Below the pieces are notes generated by a model that worked only from the letters and a program-made list of their open reading frames with translations, had not been told where the DNA came from and ran no database searches. Positions 7,107-15,547 of a stretch of 64,000 bases of DNA are shown one piece after another; the first letter of the stretch is position 1, and each line of letters begins with the position of its first letter. The stretch covers positions 1-64,000 of the forward strand of contig CAZLRU010000003.1 of NCBI GenBank assembly GCA_964562155.1, written 5' to 3'. The position numbers and the translations under genes were made by a program. This DNA is from JAGOUY01 sp964562155 (GTDB lineage: Bacteria > Patescibacteriota > Patescibacteriia > 2-12-FULL-60-25).

Positions 7107-7739
7107 TTACAGCCTTATATATACCTTTGCCTGTTGTACTTTTTCATTTAACGCGCTTTGAAATTTAGCATCGTCGTCGGCGTAAGCATCTTGACGTACG
7201 GCGGTCTCGAGCGTCGCTGGGCGCACTACACGATTCTTGAAGTCGGTGGACGTCCATCCGAACGTGTCCTGCAGGTAGGCGTCTATCTCTCCTGGGTTGG
7301 TGGAGGTGCCCGCGCGAGCGACGAGATCATCAAACGAGCGATTCACATCTTGGTCAGTGAGCTGAATGTTCGCTTCTTGTGCTAGCTGGGCAACGGCGGC
7401 CGCCCGAATGAGCTGATCCAAGATCGCTTGACTCGCTTGCGTATCTAGCGTTTTTGGCAACGTTGTTCCGTCCGTTGTTGGTAACGTGGCAGCTTCAGAG
7501 GTTAAGAATTTACGCGCGGCGTCTTGCTGAACCAAATAATCTTTATACGGAACAAATGTACCCCTAATACGAGCCGCAGGTACCGGGAGCGTGTTCACGA
7601 GCGTTCGTACCCACGGCTTATCCTGAGGATGCCAATATAACGCGTTTGCCAGAGATCCTGCGCCCGCGAGGACCATGAATACGACGAGCGTGATCAGGAT
7701 CAGCATCCAGGGCTTGAGCTTAAACGAAAGGTGTTTCAT
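7107..7739 (-). CDS. Membrane-anchored SurA N-terminal-like protein
   Basis: A 210-residue protein with one N-terminal membrane anchor (about residues 10-33, WMLILITLVVFMVLAGAG) and an extracytoplasmic helical domain. The order of features, a QAILDQLIRAAAVAQLAQEAN helix, a DVNRSFDDL segment and a FGWTSTDFKNRVVRPATLE segment, is typical of SurA_N chaperone regions of parvulin-type foldases. No PPIase domain follows, so only the substrate-holding part is present. ATG at 7739 was chosen because it lies 5 nt after the stop of the FtsB-like gene; an upstream in-frame start at 7838 would overlap that gene by 95 nt. Role in folding exported proteins is inferred from family likeness. Confidence 0.7.
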   Translation of the reverse strand: MKHLSFKLKPWMLILITLVVFMVLAGAGSLANALYWHPQDKPWVRTLVNTLPVPAARIRGTFVPYKDYLVQQDAARKFLTSEAATLPTTDGTTLPKTLDTQASQAILDQLIRAAAVAQLAQEANIQLTDQDVNRSFDDLVARAGTSTNPGEIDAYLQDTFGWTSTDFKNRVVRPATLETAVRQDAYADDDAKFQSALNEKVQQAKVYIRL

Positions 7740-7743
7740 ATCA

Positions 7744-8154
7744 TCAGAGAGCGGGATGAAAAAAATAACGAGCCCATTTACGCGGATTAGAGACCACCGC
7801 TTCTTCGGCCGAGGGAGCGGTGGCGGGGGTTTGGCCATTCAGCGATGGCACAAGAGACCCCTGATTGAAGATGAAGACCTGTTCTCCCGGTTTTTGTAAG
7901 CCTAGACGGAGACGCGCTTGTTTATCGATGGCATCAGGAGACTGGAGCTGATTCAGCGTGTCAGCCAAATGCAAACGACGCCCTTCTAACGCTTCCACCT
8001 GTGCTTGTAGGCCACGAATTTCTTGATTCACTTTCCACCCCTGATAGGTCTCACGCACACTTGAAACCGCCAACAATACTAAAACCACACCACCCGCCGC
8101 AAAGAGGAAGGACCAACGAGCGTATGCATGAATACCAGTTGAACGTTCACGCAT
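7744..8154 (-). CDS. Septum formation initiator, FtsB/DivIC family
   Basis: A 136-residue bitopic membrane protein of the cell-division complex that links FtsQ/FtsL-type partners. It has a membrane segment at about 13-32, then a coiled coil (VNQEIRGLQAQVEALEGRR, about 42-60, with continuing heptads to about 70), then the DAIDKQARLRLGLQKPGEQV block (74-93) typical of the family. The Ala/Pro-rich tail of about 40 residues is an extension. It starts one base after the stop of the PH-domain gene and is followed closely by the SurA-N-like gene, so the three genes form an operon from the 8779 promoter. Confidence 0.88.
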   Translation of the reverse strand: MRERSTGIHAYARWSFLFAAGGVVLVLLAVSSVRETYQGWKVNQEIRGLQAQVEALEGRRLHLADTLNQLQSPDAIDKQARLRLGLQKPGEQVFIFNQGSLVPSLNGQTPATAPSAEEAVVSNPRKWARYFFHPAL

Positions 8155-8155
8155 A

Positions 8156-8779
8156 TTAGAGTACGCGTTTTTCTAGCAAGGCCTTCACGGTTTCCAACGT
8201 TGAAAGCTGAGCGCGGTCCACGAGCGTGTGGACGTGGGCACGCAAATCAGTGGGCGTTTCTTGATCAGGAGAAGAACCGTTTTCTGTCGTGAGAGATGGT
8301 CGAAGACGTTCGATGAGAGCACGCGCACGCTCGGGAGAAGCCAGACGAGGAATCACAAGCTCCGCCACAGCACCGGCGGCACGGGTACGAAGGGTACCCA
8401 CATGAAAAATGGTTTGCCACAACCCCTTGGACTCACAACTGAGCTCGTAAACAGAGCTCAGCGCTATTTCTTGCACGATACGATTCCAGATCCCATTTTG
8501 TGTTACACGAATGAGTCGTTGGCCGGTTACAAATAGCACCGTCGCATCCCAGACATACAGCGATCGTACGGCGATCACCACCCCACTTGCGAGCAGCAGA
8601 CAAAGAACTACGATTCCCATCACACCTGCACGGGTCAATGAGAACAGAAAGAAAAATGGAAGAGCGATGAGAAGCGTCGCTAAAACCAAAGGGATGATGA
8701 GCGTTCCTCGATGACGCCGAAAGACGCCTTCAAGACGTTCGTTAGACTTAGGCTGAATAACATCCGTTAAACGTAGCAT
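8156..8779 (-). CDS. Bacterial PH-domain (DUF304-like) membrane protein
   Basis: A 207-residue protein with two adjacent membrane segments at about 28-48 and 52-72, followed by a predicted bacterial PH fold (LYVWDATVLFVTGQRLIRVT, then EIALSSVYELSCESKGLWQ, then GTLRTRAAG). This arrangement matches DUF304/bPH2 membrane proteins, whose biochemical role is unknown. The C-terminal 50 residues are charged. The gene opens the minus-strand operon with ftsB-like and SurA-N-like genes. Its ATG lies 6 nt behind a TATACT box. Confidence 0.72.
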   Translation of the reverse strand: MLRLTDVIQPKSNERLEGVFRRHRGTLIIPLVLATLLIALPFFFLFSLTRAGVMGIVVLCLLLASGVVIAVRSLYVWDATVLFVTGQRLIRVTQNGIWNRIVQEIALSSVYELSCESKGLWQTIFHVGTLRTRAAGAVAELVIPRLASPERARALIERLRPSLTTENGSSPDQETPTDLRAHVHTLVDRAQLSTLETVKALLEKRVL

Positions 8780-8785
8780 AGCGAT

Positions 8786-8791
8786 AGTATA
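8786..8791 (-). promoter_or_regulatory. -10 box, leaderless promoter
   Basis: TATACT on the minus strand ends 6 nt before the ATG at 8779. The surrounding CCTGTATACT is the same as at the 2305 gene. Confidence 0.65.
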
Positions 8792-8833
8792 CAGGATCGG
8801 GAATCGGTGATCGAGTCTACTAGAGACACGTGT

Positions 8834-10156
8834 CTATTTTGATTCCAAGACTAAGCGAATCGCCTGTTCTGCGGCATCGCGCTCGCTCCAGGGCAGTTTT
8901 TTGCCATCTGCGACACAAATCCATGGCTCACAGCCCTTACCCGTGAGCAATACAAGATCGCCCGGCTGAGCTAATTCCATGGCTTTATTGATCGCCGTTT
9001 GACGATCGAGGATCGTATACAGATCCTTCCCAAACTCTTTACCCTCTGCCAGAGCGCCGGCTGCCGTTTGATCAATAACCACTTGCGGATCGTCGTCGTA
9101 AGGGTCTTCGTTGGTCACAATCACAATATCCGCATTATGCGCTCCAAACGCTCCGATCAACGGACGCCGGGAGAGATCACGCCCTCCGCCACACCCTCCT
9201 AAAACATGAATCACGCGTTTATGCGGGAACGTCTTAAGGGCATCGAGACATTTTTTCAGCGCTTCCGGCTCATACGCGTAGTCAATGACGACGCTCCAGG
9301 ACTGACCAAGATCAACACGCTCCAAACGACCGGGGACACCGGGTACGTTGCTCAGCGTTTTAGCAGCAGCTTTGAGATCTACCTCTAACACGTGACAAAC
9401 AGCGAGAGCGGCTAAGGCATTTTCTAGATTATGTTTACCGGGAAGCTGCAAAGAGAGAGGGGCGCCATTTACCCGGCACTGAGTTGTTCTGGCTTGGTAC
9501 ACGATATTTGTCGGGGCAACGTCCGCCATGGCTGGGTCGAGCCCATACCAACAAGTTTTTACCTGTGGACCTTGTGCAGCGTAAAAGACTGCGTGCTCAC
9601 TTTCTCGATTCAATACGAATGCGTGCGGGATCTTTTTACCCTCAATTATTTTTTGTGAGCCGCTGGCCACAGATTGAAAGAGCAGGGCTTTTGCGTGTTT
9701 ATAGTTTTCGAACCCGCCATGCGACTCCAGATGCTCAGGCGTGAGATTCGTAAATACCGCCAGATCATATTCCACACCGAGATGACGAAACTGAACCAGT
9801 CCCTGAGAAGAGGTTTCGATCACCGCATAACGACAACCGGCTTTGACCATATCCGCCAACATCCGTTGCACAAAAAAGCGCCCGGGCATGGTCATCTTGG
9901 TACGATTCATCCACTCGCGCTCCCCCACCTTCATGATGGCGGTCGAGGTACAGCCCGTTTGGTAGCCGGACGCTTCCAACGCCTTCGCAATCAAATAACT
10001 CGTGGTGGTTTTTCCATTCGTTCCCGTGACCCCAATCACGATGAGCTTGCGGGCCGGATGCCGATACAAAATCGCCGCCAGGCGTGCGAGCGCATAATGA
10101 TAGGGCTGAAGCCATCGAGAAGGAATGTGAGATTTTAGACGATAAAGAAGAGACAT
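8834..10156 (-). CDS. murE: MurE-like UDP-MurNAc-tripeptide ligase, short form
   Basis: ATP-dependent ligase that adds the third amino acid to UDP-MurNAc-dipeptide in peptidoglycan synthesis. The 440 residues contain the P-loop GVTGTNGKTTT at 42-52, the MPGRF and ETSSQGL blocks (90-120), NLTPEHLESHG (137-147), the Lys-bearing YKHAKALLF (152-160) and GGCGGGRDLSRRP (320-332). Two oddities: only about 40 residues precede the P-loop, so the usual N-terminal UDP-binding domain is almost absent; and the substrate motif DNPR of meso-DAP enzymes reads NEDPYDDDP (349-357), without the Arg. The third amino acid is therefore uncertain. ATG 10156 lies 8 nt after the upstream stop; longer in-frame starts would overlap it. 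Confidence 0.88.
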   Translation of the reverse strand: MSLLYRLKSHIPSRWLQPYHYALARLAAILYRHPARKLIVIGVTGTNGKTTTSYLIAKALEASGYQTGCTSTAIMKVGEREWMNRTKMTMPGRFFVQRMLADMVKAGCRYAVIETSSQGLVQFRHLGVEYDLAVFTNLTPEHLESHGGFENYKHAKALLFQSVASGSQKIIEGKKIPHAFVLNRESEHAVFYAAQGPQVKTCWYGLDPAMADVAPTNIVYQARTTQCRVNGAPLSLQLPGKHNLENALAALAVCHVLEVDLKAAAKTLSNVPGVPGRLERVDLGQSWSVVIDYAYEPEALKKCLDALKTFPHKRVIHVLGGCGGGRDLSRRPLIGAFGAHNADIVIVTNEDPYDDDPQVVIDQTAAGALAEGKEFGKDLYTILDRQTAINKAMELAQPGDLVLLTGKGCEPWICVADGKKLPWSERDAAEQAIRLVLESK

Positions 10157-10166
10157 AGAACTAGAT

Positions 10167-10748
10167 CTACATACCGTAGGTAATGAGCGAGGCGAGCGCA
10201 AATACAATCGCAAGCCCCAGTGTTCCCATCGCAAATGGGACGGCGAGCTCCAAATGGCAAAGGCGCGCGAGCAATAAAACCGAGACACCAATCACTTGAA
10301 GAATCATTTTTATTTTCCCGAACTCGTTGGCGGAAGAAACCTTCCCATGCACGCGACGATAGAGAGCAGAGAGCGCAATCAAGACTTCCATTAAAATAAT
10401 AATGGCGGCGAAGATTGGGTTTACTTGTCGCGCGACAAATAAAATCGTCACGGATCCAATTAAGACTTTATCTGCAATTGGGTCAGCAGTTGTTCCCCAC
10501 AGCGTGATCTGTTTGCGCGTACGTGCCAGCGAACCGTCGATCGCATCGGTAAATGCCGTGGCAATAAATAAGGGCAGAACAATGGTCCACGCCTCTTGCC
10601 ATAAAAAATATAACACCGCTGGGGTTAATAAAAAACGAAGGATCGTGACCTGGTTTGGCGTTACCCAAGACGGGATCAGTCGCAAAATAGTAGCCCTCAA
10701 TACATGATCATGAGGAAAGAGACGAATGTTGTCGTTTGTCATTAACAT
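10167..10748 (-). CDS. CDP-alcohol phosphatidyltransferase (PgsA-like)
   Basis: Membrane enzyme that transfers a phosphatidyl group from CDP-diacylglycerol to an alcohol; glycerol 3-phosphate (PgsA) is the most likely acceptor. The 193 residues contain the full family motif DGSLARTRKQITLWGTTADP, continuing to a last Asp three residues on (DGx2ARx8Gx3Dx3D), and about five membrane segments. ATG 10748 is chosen because TAGAGT lies 6 nt before it; a TTG at 10754 falls within that gap. The gene precedes murE by 10 nt and is divergent from the 10794 membrane protein. Confidence 0.85.
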   Translation of the reverse strand: MLMTNDNIRLFPHDHVLRATILRLIPSWVTPNQVTILRFLLTPAVLYFLWQEAWTIVLPLFIATAFTDAIDGSLARTRKQITLWGTTADPIADKVLIGSVTILFVARQVNPIFAAIIILMEVLIALSALYRRVHGKVSSANEFGKIKMILQVIGVSVLLLARLCHLELAVPFAMGTLGLAIVFALASLITYGM

Positions 10749-10754
10749 AGCCAA

Positions 10755-10760
10755 ACTCTA
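10755..10760 (-). promoter_or_regulatory. -10 box, leaderless promoter of the pgsA-like/murE unit
   Basis: TAGAGT on the minus strand lies 6 nt before ATG 10748. It faces the -10 box of the divergent gene 21 nt away. Confidence 0.5.
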
Positions 10761-10781
10761 CCCCTCTTGCCGGTTTTCGAC

Positions 10782-10787
10782 TAGCAT
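10782..10787 (+). promoter_or_regulatory. -10 box, leaderless promoter
   Basis: TAGCAT lies 6 nt before ATG 10794, in the 45-nt space shared with the divergent pgsA-like gene. Confidence 0.5.
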
Positions 10788-10793
10788 ACAGAC

Positions 10794-12974
10794 ATGTCTG
10801 AACGTATTCTGCTGGTGATTGAGTCGATTGGTTTGAGCGCACTCCTCCTGCTCTCCGTCTTTATCGCCCCGCAAACGCTCATTACCACAGGAGTGGTGGT
10901 TTTTTGCTTCCTGTACGCCACCCATCGCCTTGCTCCTCGGTTCTTTCCGGAACAGGCGACGTGGCCCAGCCTCTTCCTCATGCTCGTGGTGATCCTAGGA
11001 CTTCAATCGGTACTGCAAACGGGTCTTTACTATCTTAACTTTCGCTTGAATCTTTGGACGGATGTAGGTACGGAAATTGCGACGCTCTTTATTCTTTATA
11101 GCCTAACCGCGCTCTCCCGTCCCTCGGTTGACCAGATAGACACTCCTCCATCTTTTGCGGATGAACAATCTCGTTTTCAAACATTGATACGTGTTCTTTT
11201 TCCCTCGGCGTTTTTGGTGCCCGCTTTGATCGGGATCGTCTATCTTCTAAAAAGCGCTTCCATCTTTGCTACTAACGAAGCGATCAGGAGTCCGTGGACC
11301 CTGCTCCCAAGCGGCACAATCCTCGGATTTCTTTGTGTTTTTGGAGCCGCATGGCTCATGGCCTGGCGAGGTCGTTCCCTCACGCTTTCCTGGCTTCTGG
11401 TGACATTCTTTTTTGCTTCCGTTGCGCTCATGACTCCCCTCCTCTATCCATTAGGCTTTGGCTTTGATGGGTTTTTACATAGAGCCAGCGAGCAGGTTTT
11501 ATTCCAAACAGGAGTCCTTCATCCTAAACCATTTTATTATATCGGTCAGTATACCCTGGTCACCTGGCTTGCTCGGACGTTTGGGCTATCTCTGCGAAGC
11601 ATTGACGTATTCCTCCTTACCAGCCTTATCGCTTCGCTGGGCGCAAGTTTGAGTTTTTACCCATCCTCCACCACTAAACCACGCCATAGAATACTGTCAG
11701 CAACCGTCGCTATGAGCTTGGTGGGATTAGCCCTCTTGCTACCTCTCAAACCTTGGATCACAACAACCCCCCAATCACTCGCCTACTTAATCGGACTCAG
11801 CGGCCTGTTCTTAGCTAGCGCCGGATCGGCCTTCACTCCCCTTTTTCCCCCTCTTCTGTTTGGGATCTGGAGCACGGCTATCCATCCGTTGGCAGGACTA
11901 CCTTTTTTGGGAGCGATCCTATTAGCACTCGTGCGTTCCCACCTCGTTCGATTTCCAAAGACGCGAGCCATGGGGTCGGTACTTATCGTGATCGGCACAG
12001 CCGTTATTGTTCCCTTAGCCTTCTTTTTAAACAGTCTCTATGCGGGTGCGCGCATTGAATGGCAATTCGCCCACCTCCTCTCTCCGGAACATCTACGAAC
12101 ATTTTTTTATTCCTTCTTGGCGCCACCGGTCCGCATCTCTTTATGGGCAGATTGGTCAGCCTTTGTGGACTATCTTTTTCCTCTGGTTCTTTTTGGACTT
12201 GCTGCTTTTGGCCTTCGATCTTCTCGAGCAGAGGAGATAGAAACCCAGGCGTTTCTTCGGACGGATGCGGTCCGTTGGCTGACGTTCGCCGGTGTATTTG
12301 TGATGGGAGGTGCTTGGTTTATGCGGCAGGCAGCAACATTCACCTTTCTCATTGATTACGAACGCCAGGACTATCCTCAGCGCCTCCTGTTCATTGGTCA
12401 GCTTTTCCTGTTGCCGGCCGCAATCAGGGGATTTGTTCGTTTGTGGATGCGTCTCAAACATCAGCCGAGTCTCACCCTTTATAGTTTTGTGCTGATCGCT
12501 ATGGCATGGCAGGGCGCACGCGTTTATCACGCTCTGCCGTATCACGACGCTACCCATGTTGAACACGGATGGAATACCAGTGCTGCAGCCTTAGAGGCGG
12601 TGCGTTGGATTGAGCACGATAGTGCGGGAGAGCTCTATACGGTCTTAGCAGATCAGTCCGTAAGCGCGGGGGCTGTAGCTGAGCTTGGCTTTAAACGCTA
12701 CGCGGGCGAGGTTTTTTTCTACCCTCTTCCAACAGGAGGACCGCTGTATCAAGTGTTTCTGCGAGCGACGAGCCTAGAGGCAACAAAACAAGACATCGAA
12801 AAAGCAGCCGAATTAGGACAGAGCTCTCTCGTGTATGTCATTTTAAATGACTATTGGTGGCAAGCCGACGAGGTCGCGGAACGCCTCACAAAAATTGGAG
12901 GAAGCGCGTACACGCTTCCGAATGGAAGCGTGCGGATTTATCGTTTTTCTGTAAAGAGCGCTAAGAAATTCTGA
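10794..12974 (+). CDS. Large multi-span membrane protein, GT-C-like
   Basis: A 726-residue integral membrane protein. Around twelve to fourteen hydrophobic segments occupy residues 8 to about 580; a soluble domain of about 140 residues follows (ALEAVRWIEHDSAGELYTVL onward). This layout, many membrane helices then an external alpha/beta tail, is shared with the 37576, 49425 and 53104 proteins and resembles GT-C sugar transferases that use polyprenol-phosphate sugars. The first external loop lacks a clear DxD or DE motif, so enzymatic function is inferred only. Its last 37 bases overlap the convergent glycosyltransferase gene. It marks the left end of the glycan locus. Confidence 0.7.
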   Translation: MSERILLVIESIGLSALLLLSVFIAPQTLITTGVVVFCFLYATHRLAPRFFPEQATWPSLFLMLVVILGLQSVLQTGLYYLNFRLNLWTDVGTEIATLFILYSLTALSRPSVDQIDTPPSFADEQSRFQTLIRVLFPSAFLVPALIGIVYLLKSASIFATNEAIRSPWTLLPSGTILGFLCVFGAAWLMAWRGRSLTLSWLLVTFFFASVALMTPLLYPLGFGFDGFLHRASEQVLFQTGVLHPKPFYYIGQYTLVTWLARTFGLSLRSIDVFLLTSLIASLGASLSFYPSSTTKPRHRILSATVAMSLVGLALLLPLKPWITTTPQSLAYLIGLSGLFLASAGSAFTPLFPPLLFGIWSTAIHPLAGLPFLGAILLALVRSHLVRFPKTRAMGSVLIVIGTAVIVPLAFFLNSLYAGARIEWQFAHLLSPEHLRTFFYSFLAPPVRISLWADWSAFVDYLFPLVLFGLAAFGLRSSRAEEIETQAFLRTDAVRWLTFAGVFVMGGAWFMRQAATFTFLIDYERQDYPQRLLFIGQLFLLPAAIRGFVRLWMRLKHQPSLTLYSFVLIAMAWQGARVYHALPYHDATHVEHGWNTSAAALEAVRWIEHDSAGELYTVLADQSVSAGAVAELGFKRYAGEVFFYPLPTGGPLYQVFLRATSLEATKQDIEKAAELGQSSLVYVILNDYWWQADEVAERLTKIGGSAYTLPNGSVRIYRFSVKSAKKF

Positions 12975-14032
12975 GCGTAGTTTTGAGGATTGTGTAACTC
13001 AGCAATATGTTGAATCATGCGTGATTGATGAAGATACACATCTGGATCAGTTAAGCGTTCAATCGCTTGGCACCAAGCGTGCGCATGGTTGTGTGAACAG
13101 ATCATTTCCGCACCCGCCTCTCCCAACGTTTCTGGAATTCCTCCGCGACGGGAAGCGATGACCGGGAGATTCACAGATGCAGCCTCTAAAATAACGGTGG
13201 GCTGATTTTCATGAATTTCTGAAGGAACAAGCAAGATGTCGGCGGCACGCATCGCGGCAAGCACCCCTGCTTGATCCTGCGCCCCATGTAACGTAATCGG
13301 TAGATGGGAGGATGTGAACAGCTCACGATCAGGACCGTCGCCCACAATATGAAGCTCTGCAGGAATGCGTAGGGTGTGCATGATCTGCAACAGGAGACGA
13401 CTTCCTTTGGCTGGTGTGAGATGCCCCACAAATAAAAGACGCACAGGGGTATGCAACCCGCGCGAAACTGGATCCAGCACGGGTCCCGGGTTTGGTAACA
13501 CATGCATCTCAATATCCCCGTGATGATGAAGATGAGTTAATAAAAAACGAAGATAGTGTTGCTCTAAGAGCCAGTGCGTAGGAGAGATGATCGCGTGAGG
13601 CCTACCAAATGCATGAAAACGCAAGAATGCCCAACCGAGCTGCCAAAAGGTGACGGGCCGTAATCGATAGAGCTGACCGGATGGTTCAAATAATTGAATA
13701 TCATGAAGCACGTGTATCCAACGCACTCCTTGAGCCTTCATCGCTTTGGGCGTTCCAAATCCACACCCTGTGAGGTTATGCGTTAATAGGATGTCCGGTT
13801 TCCACGCCAAGATTTCGCTCACAAGACCTTTACGAGGAAACAGATCGCGCAGATGATGCCATAACCGCTGCCAGGCAGGGGCCGCAAACCAAGCGATCTC
13901 CGGTGACCACACCCGGACCTCGTGCCCTGCCTGCTTAAGCATCTCGACCTGCACCGCCGCAATGCGGGCGGCTCCTCCTACTTGTTTTGGGGGGAACGCG
14001 TTGGTGAGCACCGCAATGCGAAGAGGAATCAT
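12938..14032 (-). CDS. GT4 family glycosyltransferase
   Basis: A 364-residue GT-B fold enzyme that should transfer a sugar from a nucleotide donor to a lipid-linked or growing glycan in the cytoplasm. Marks are the N-terminal NAFPPKQVGGAAR glycine loop (11-23), the second-domain start LLFVGHLTPAKGS, the nucleotide-binding IVGDGPDRE, and the EX7E element in EIHENQPTVILEAA. It overlaps the preceding GT4 gene by ATGA, which means translational coupling. Its 3' end overlaps the convergent membrane gene by 37 bp. Confidence 0.88.
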   Translation of the reverse strand: MIPLRIAVLTNAFPPKQVGGAARIAAVQVEMLKQAGHEVRVWSPEIAWFAAPAWQRLWHHLRDLFPRKGLVSEILAWKPDILLTHNLTGCGFGTPKAMKAQGVRWIHVLHDIQLFEPSGQLYRLRPVTFWQLGWAFLRFHAFGRPHAIISPTHWLLEQHYLRFLLTHLHHHGDIEMHVLPNPGPVLDPVSRGLHTPVRLLFVGHLTPAKGSRLLLQIMHTLRIPAELHIVGDGPDRELFTSSHLPITLHGAQDQAGVLAAMRAADILLVPSEIHENQPTVILEAASVNLPVIASRRGGIPETLGEAGAEMICSHNHAHAWCQAIERLTDPDVYLHQSRMIQHIAELHNPQNYAQNFLALFTEKR

Positions 14033-15168
14033 ATAAGTGAATCTTTATACAACTTACCTAATTTGTCGATATGCACCTGTTGGCTATAGGTCTGTAGAGA
14101 GTGGATACGGGCATTTTTGCCATATGCTTCGCGTACTTCCGGGTTATTCAGTAGAGACTTTAGCGCCTCTGTTAACTCCTCGACTGAGCCTGGTGTGACC
14201 AGCCTTCCCGTCTCTTGATCGCGGACGAGCGTGCGTACACCGGGCCAGCGCGAGGCAACCACAGGCGTACCACAAGCCTGAGCCTCTAACGCAACCAATC
14301 CAAAGGCTTCCGCCGAACTCGTAGACGGAACCGCTAACACATGCGCAGCACGATACGCGTTGCGCAACTCTTCACGAGTCATTCTTCCACGGAACAGGAC
14401 CCGATCCGCAATCCCATGTTGTTTAGCATAGGCCTCAAACACAGGACGCTGATCCCCCTCTCCGATCACCACGAGCTGAACGGAGGCGTCCAACTTTGTC
14501 ATCACCTGTAATAAAATAGGCAGTCCTTTAAACTCATGTGCTTTATCGAGGCCGCCAACAAAGAGAATCGTCGAAGCCTTAGCTTTGCCGGCCGAATAAG
14601 CGTATCTGGTTTCAGGGGAAGGAGGAGAAAAAAAGGTTGTATCCAGACCAAAGGGAAGTTCGATCACTTTGTCACCGAGCGTAGGGAGCAGGGGCGCGAG
14701 CGAAGAATGCTCCGCATAATCACGAGAAGACACCAAGATCTTTGTAGCGTTTTTCAATAGATGCGACTGAATAACACGGCGGTGCAAAGAAAAGACTGTG
14801 CCGCGCCAGTCACTCGCTAACGCATCCATATGAAAGGTGACTATGACCGGCTTGTTTGACTTTGACCAAAGCACTCGCTCAGCGACGCCATACCAAGGAT
14901 AGTGAAGATGAATAATATCTGCGTCCTGAATAGCTGCTGACAACCCTCGGACCAGTGCCGCATTTCCGATCCGGAGGATGGTGGGCAGTCTTTTTATTAT
15001 AGTATTATTCTCCAAATCTGCATGCGCCCGCTCGTAAAAAGACTCATGACCGGATACTAACGTCGCTTCTATTCCTCGAGCGCGTAGTCCGATCACCTCA
15101 TCATATGCCGCTTGGCCGATTCCCCCACTTTCCGGTGGAGCAACACAAGCAAGATGAACGATACGCAT
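14029..15168 (-). CDS. GT4 family glycosyltransferase
   Basis: A 379-residue GT-B glycosyltransferase. It has the N-terminal PPESGGIGQAAYD loop (11-23), ILFVGGLDKAHEFKG at the start of the second domain, VVIGEGDQRP, and the EX7E element in SSAEAFGLVALEAQACGTPVV. The Glu-rich EAFGLVALE wording is typical of WcaI/PimB-like GT4 enzymes that use sugar nucleotides. It is followed by a second GT4 gene in ATGA overlap, so the pair probably adds successive sugars. The donor cannot be read from the sequence. Its ATG lies 6 nt behind TAGACT. Confidence 0.88.
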   Translation of the reverse strand: MRIVHLACVAPPESGGIGQAAYDEVIGLRARGIEATLVSGHESFYERAHADLENNTIIKRLPTILRIGNAALVRGLSAAIQDADIIHLHYPWYGVAERVLWSKSNKPVIVTFHMDALASDWRGTVFSLHRRVIQSHLLKNATKILVSSRDYAEHSSLAPLLPTLGDKVIELPFGLDTTFFSPPSPETRYAYSAGKAKASTILFVGGLDKAHEFKGLPILLQVMTKLDASVQLVVIGEGDQRPVFEAYAKQHGIADRVLFRGRMTREELRNAYRAAHVLAVPSTSSAEAFGLVALEAQACGTPVVASRWPGVRTLVRDQETGRLVTPGSVEELTEALKSLLNNPEVREAYGKNARIHSLQTYSQQVHIDKLGKLYKDSLI

Positions 15169-15174
15169 AAATAC

Positions 15175-15180
15175 AGTCTA
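15175..15180 (-). promoter_or_regulatory. -10 box, leaderless promoter
   Basis: TAGACT on the minus strand lies 6 nt before ATG 15168; its TAG is also the stop codon of the upstream DUF2304 gene. Confidence 0.5.
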
Positions 15181-15522
15181 GCGATTCGATACCACCTGCT
15201 TTTCCCATTCTCCCAGGGCCTGCTTCCGAACAAGATCCGTCAGCTGACGTTCTAGGCGATGATGAGCGACATGGAGTTGAAAGACTAAAATCAAGAGAGT
15301 GATGATCGCTGCGTACAAGATCAAATCCGCTCCACGACCCACACCCAAGAACTGAGCAACTTCAGTGGTAGCCTCGGGACGTGCTACAACCGTAGCGGCC
15401 GCGACCCACACCGCGCTCCACGCGAGCGCTTCCCACAAACGAACGGCTCCTTGGCGTTCACGACGCCACGTCATAAACAGCGCCAACGCGAGAACAAACC
15501 AGAGAAGAAAGCGGATGAGCAT
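15178..15522 (-). CDS. DUF2304 small membrane protein
   Basis: A 114-residue protein with three membrane segments (about 2-20, 29-47, 63-83) and a cytoplasmic amphipathic tail (HHRLERQLTDLVRKQAL). This size and layout match DUF2304, which is typically encoded beside a GT2 glycosyltransferase, as here where it follows one by 25 nt. The likely role is a membrane partner of that enzyme, possibly helping a lipid-linked sugar cross the membrane. Confidence 0.8.
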   Translation of the reverse strand: MLIRFLLWFVLALALFMTWRRERQGAVRLWEALAWSAVWVAAATVVARPEATTEVAQFLGVGRGADLILYAAIITLLILVFQLHVAHHRLERQLTDLVRKQALGEWEKQVVSNR

Positions 15523-15547
15523 ATAAAAAGATATTGGAAACTAAGTA

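Noticed and set aside
5714..7110. Island 1 as an integrative element inserted at the tRNA-Thr gene
   Set aside because: No integrase gene and no copy of the tRNA 3' end (GGTTCGATTCCCGG) is found on the far side of the island, so site-specific integration is not supported.
8824..8835. Perfect palindrome AGACACGTGTCT at the murE stop
   Set aside because: It has no loop and no T-tract and overlaps the stop codon; a single short palindrome can arise by chance, so it is not called as an operator or terminator.
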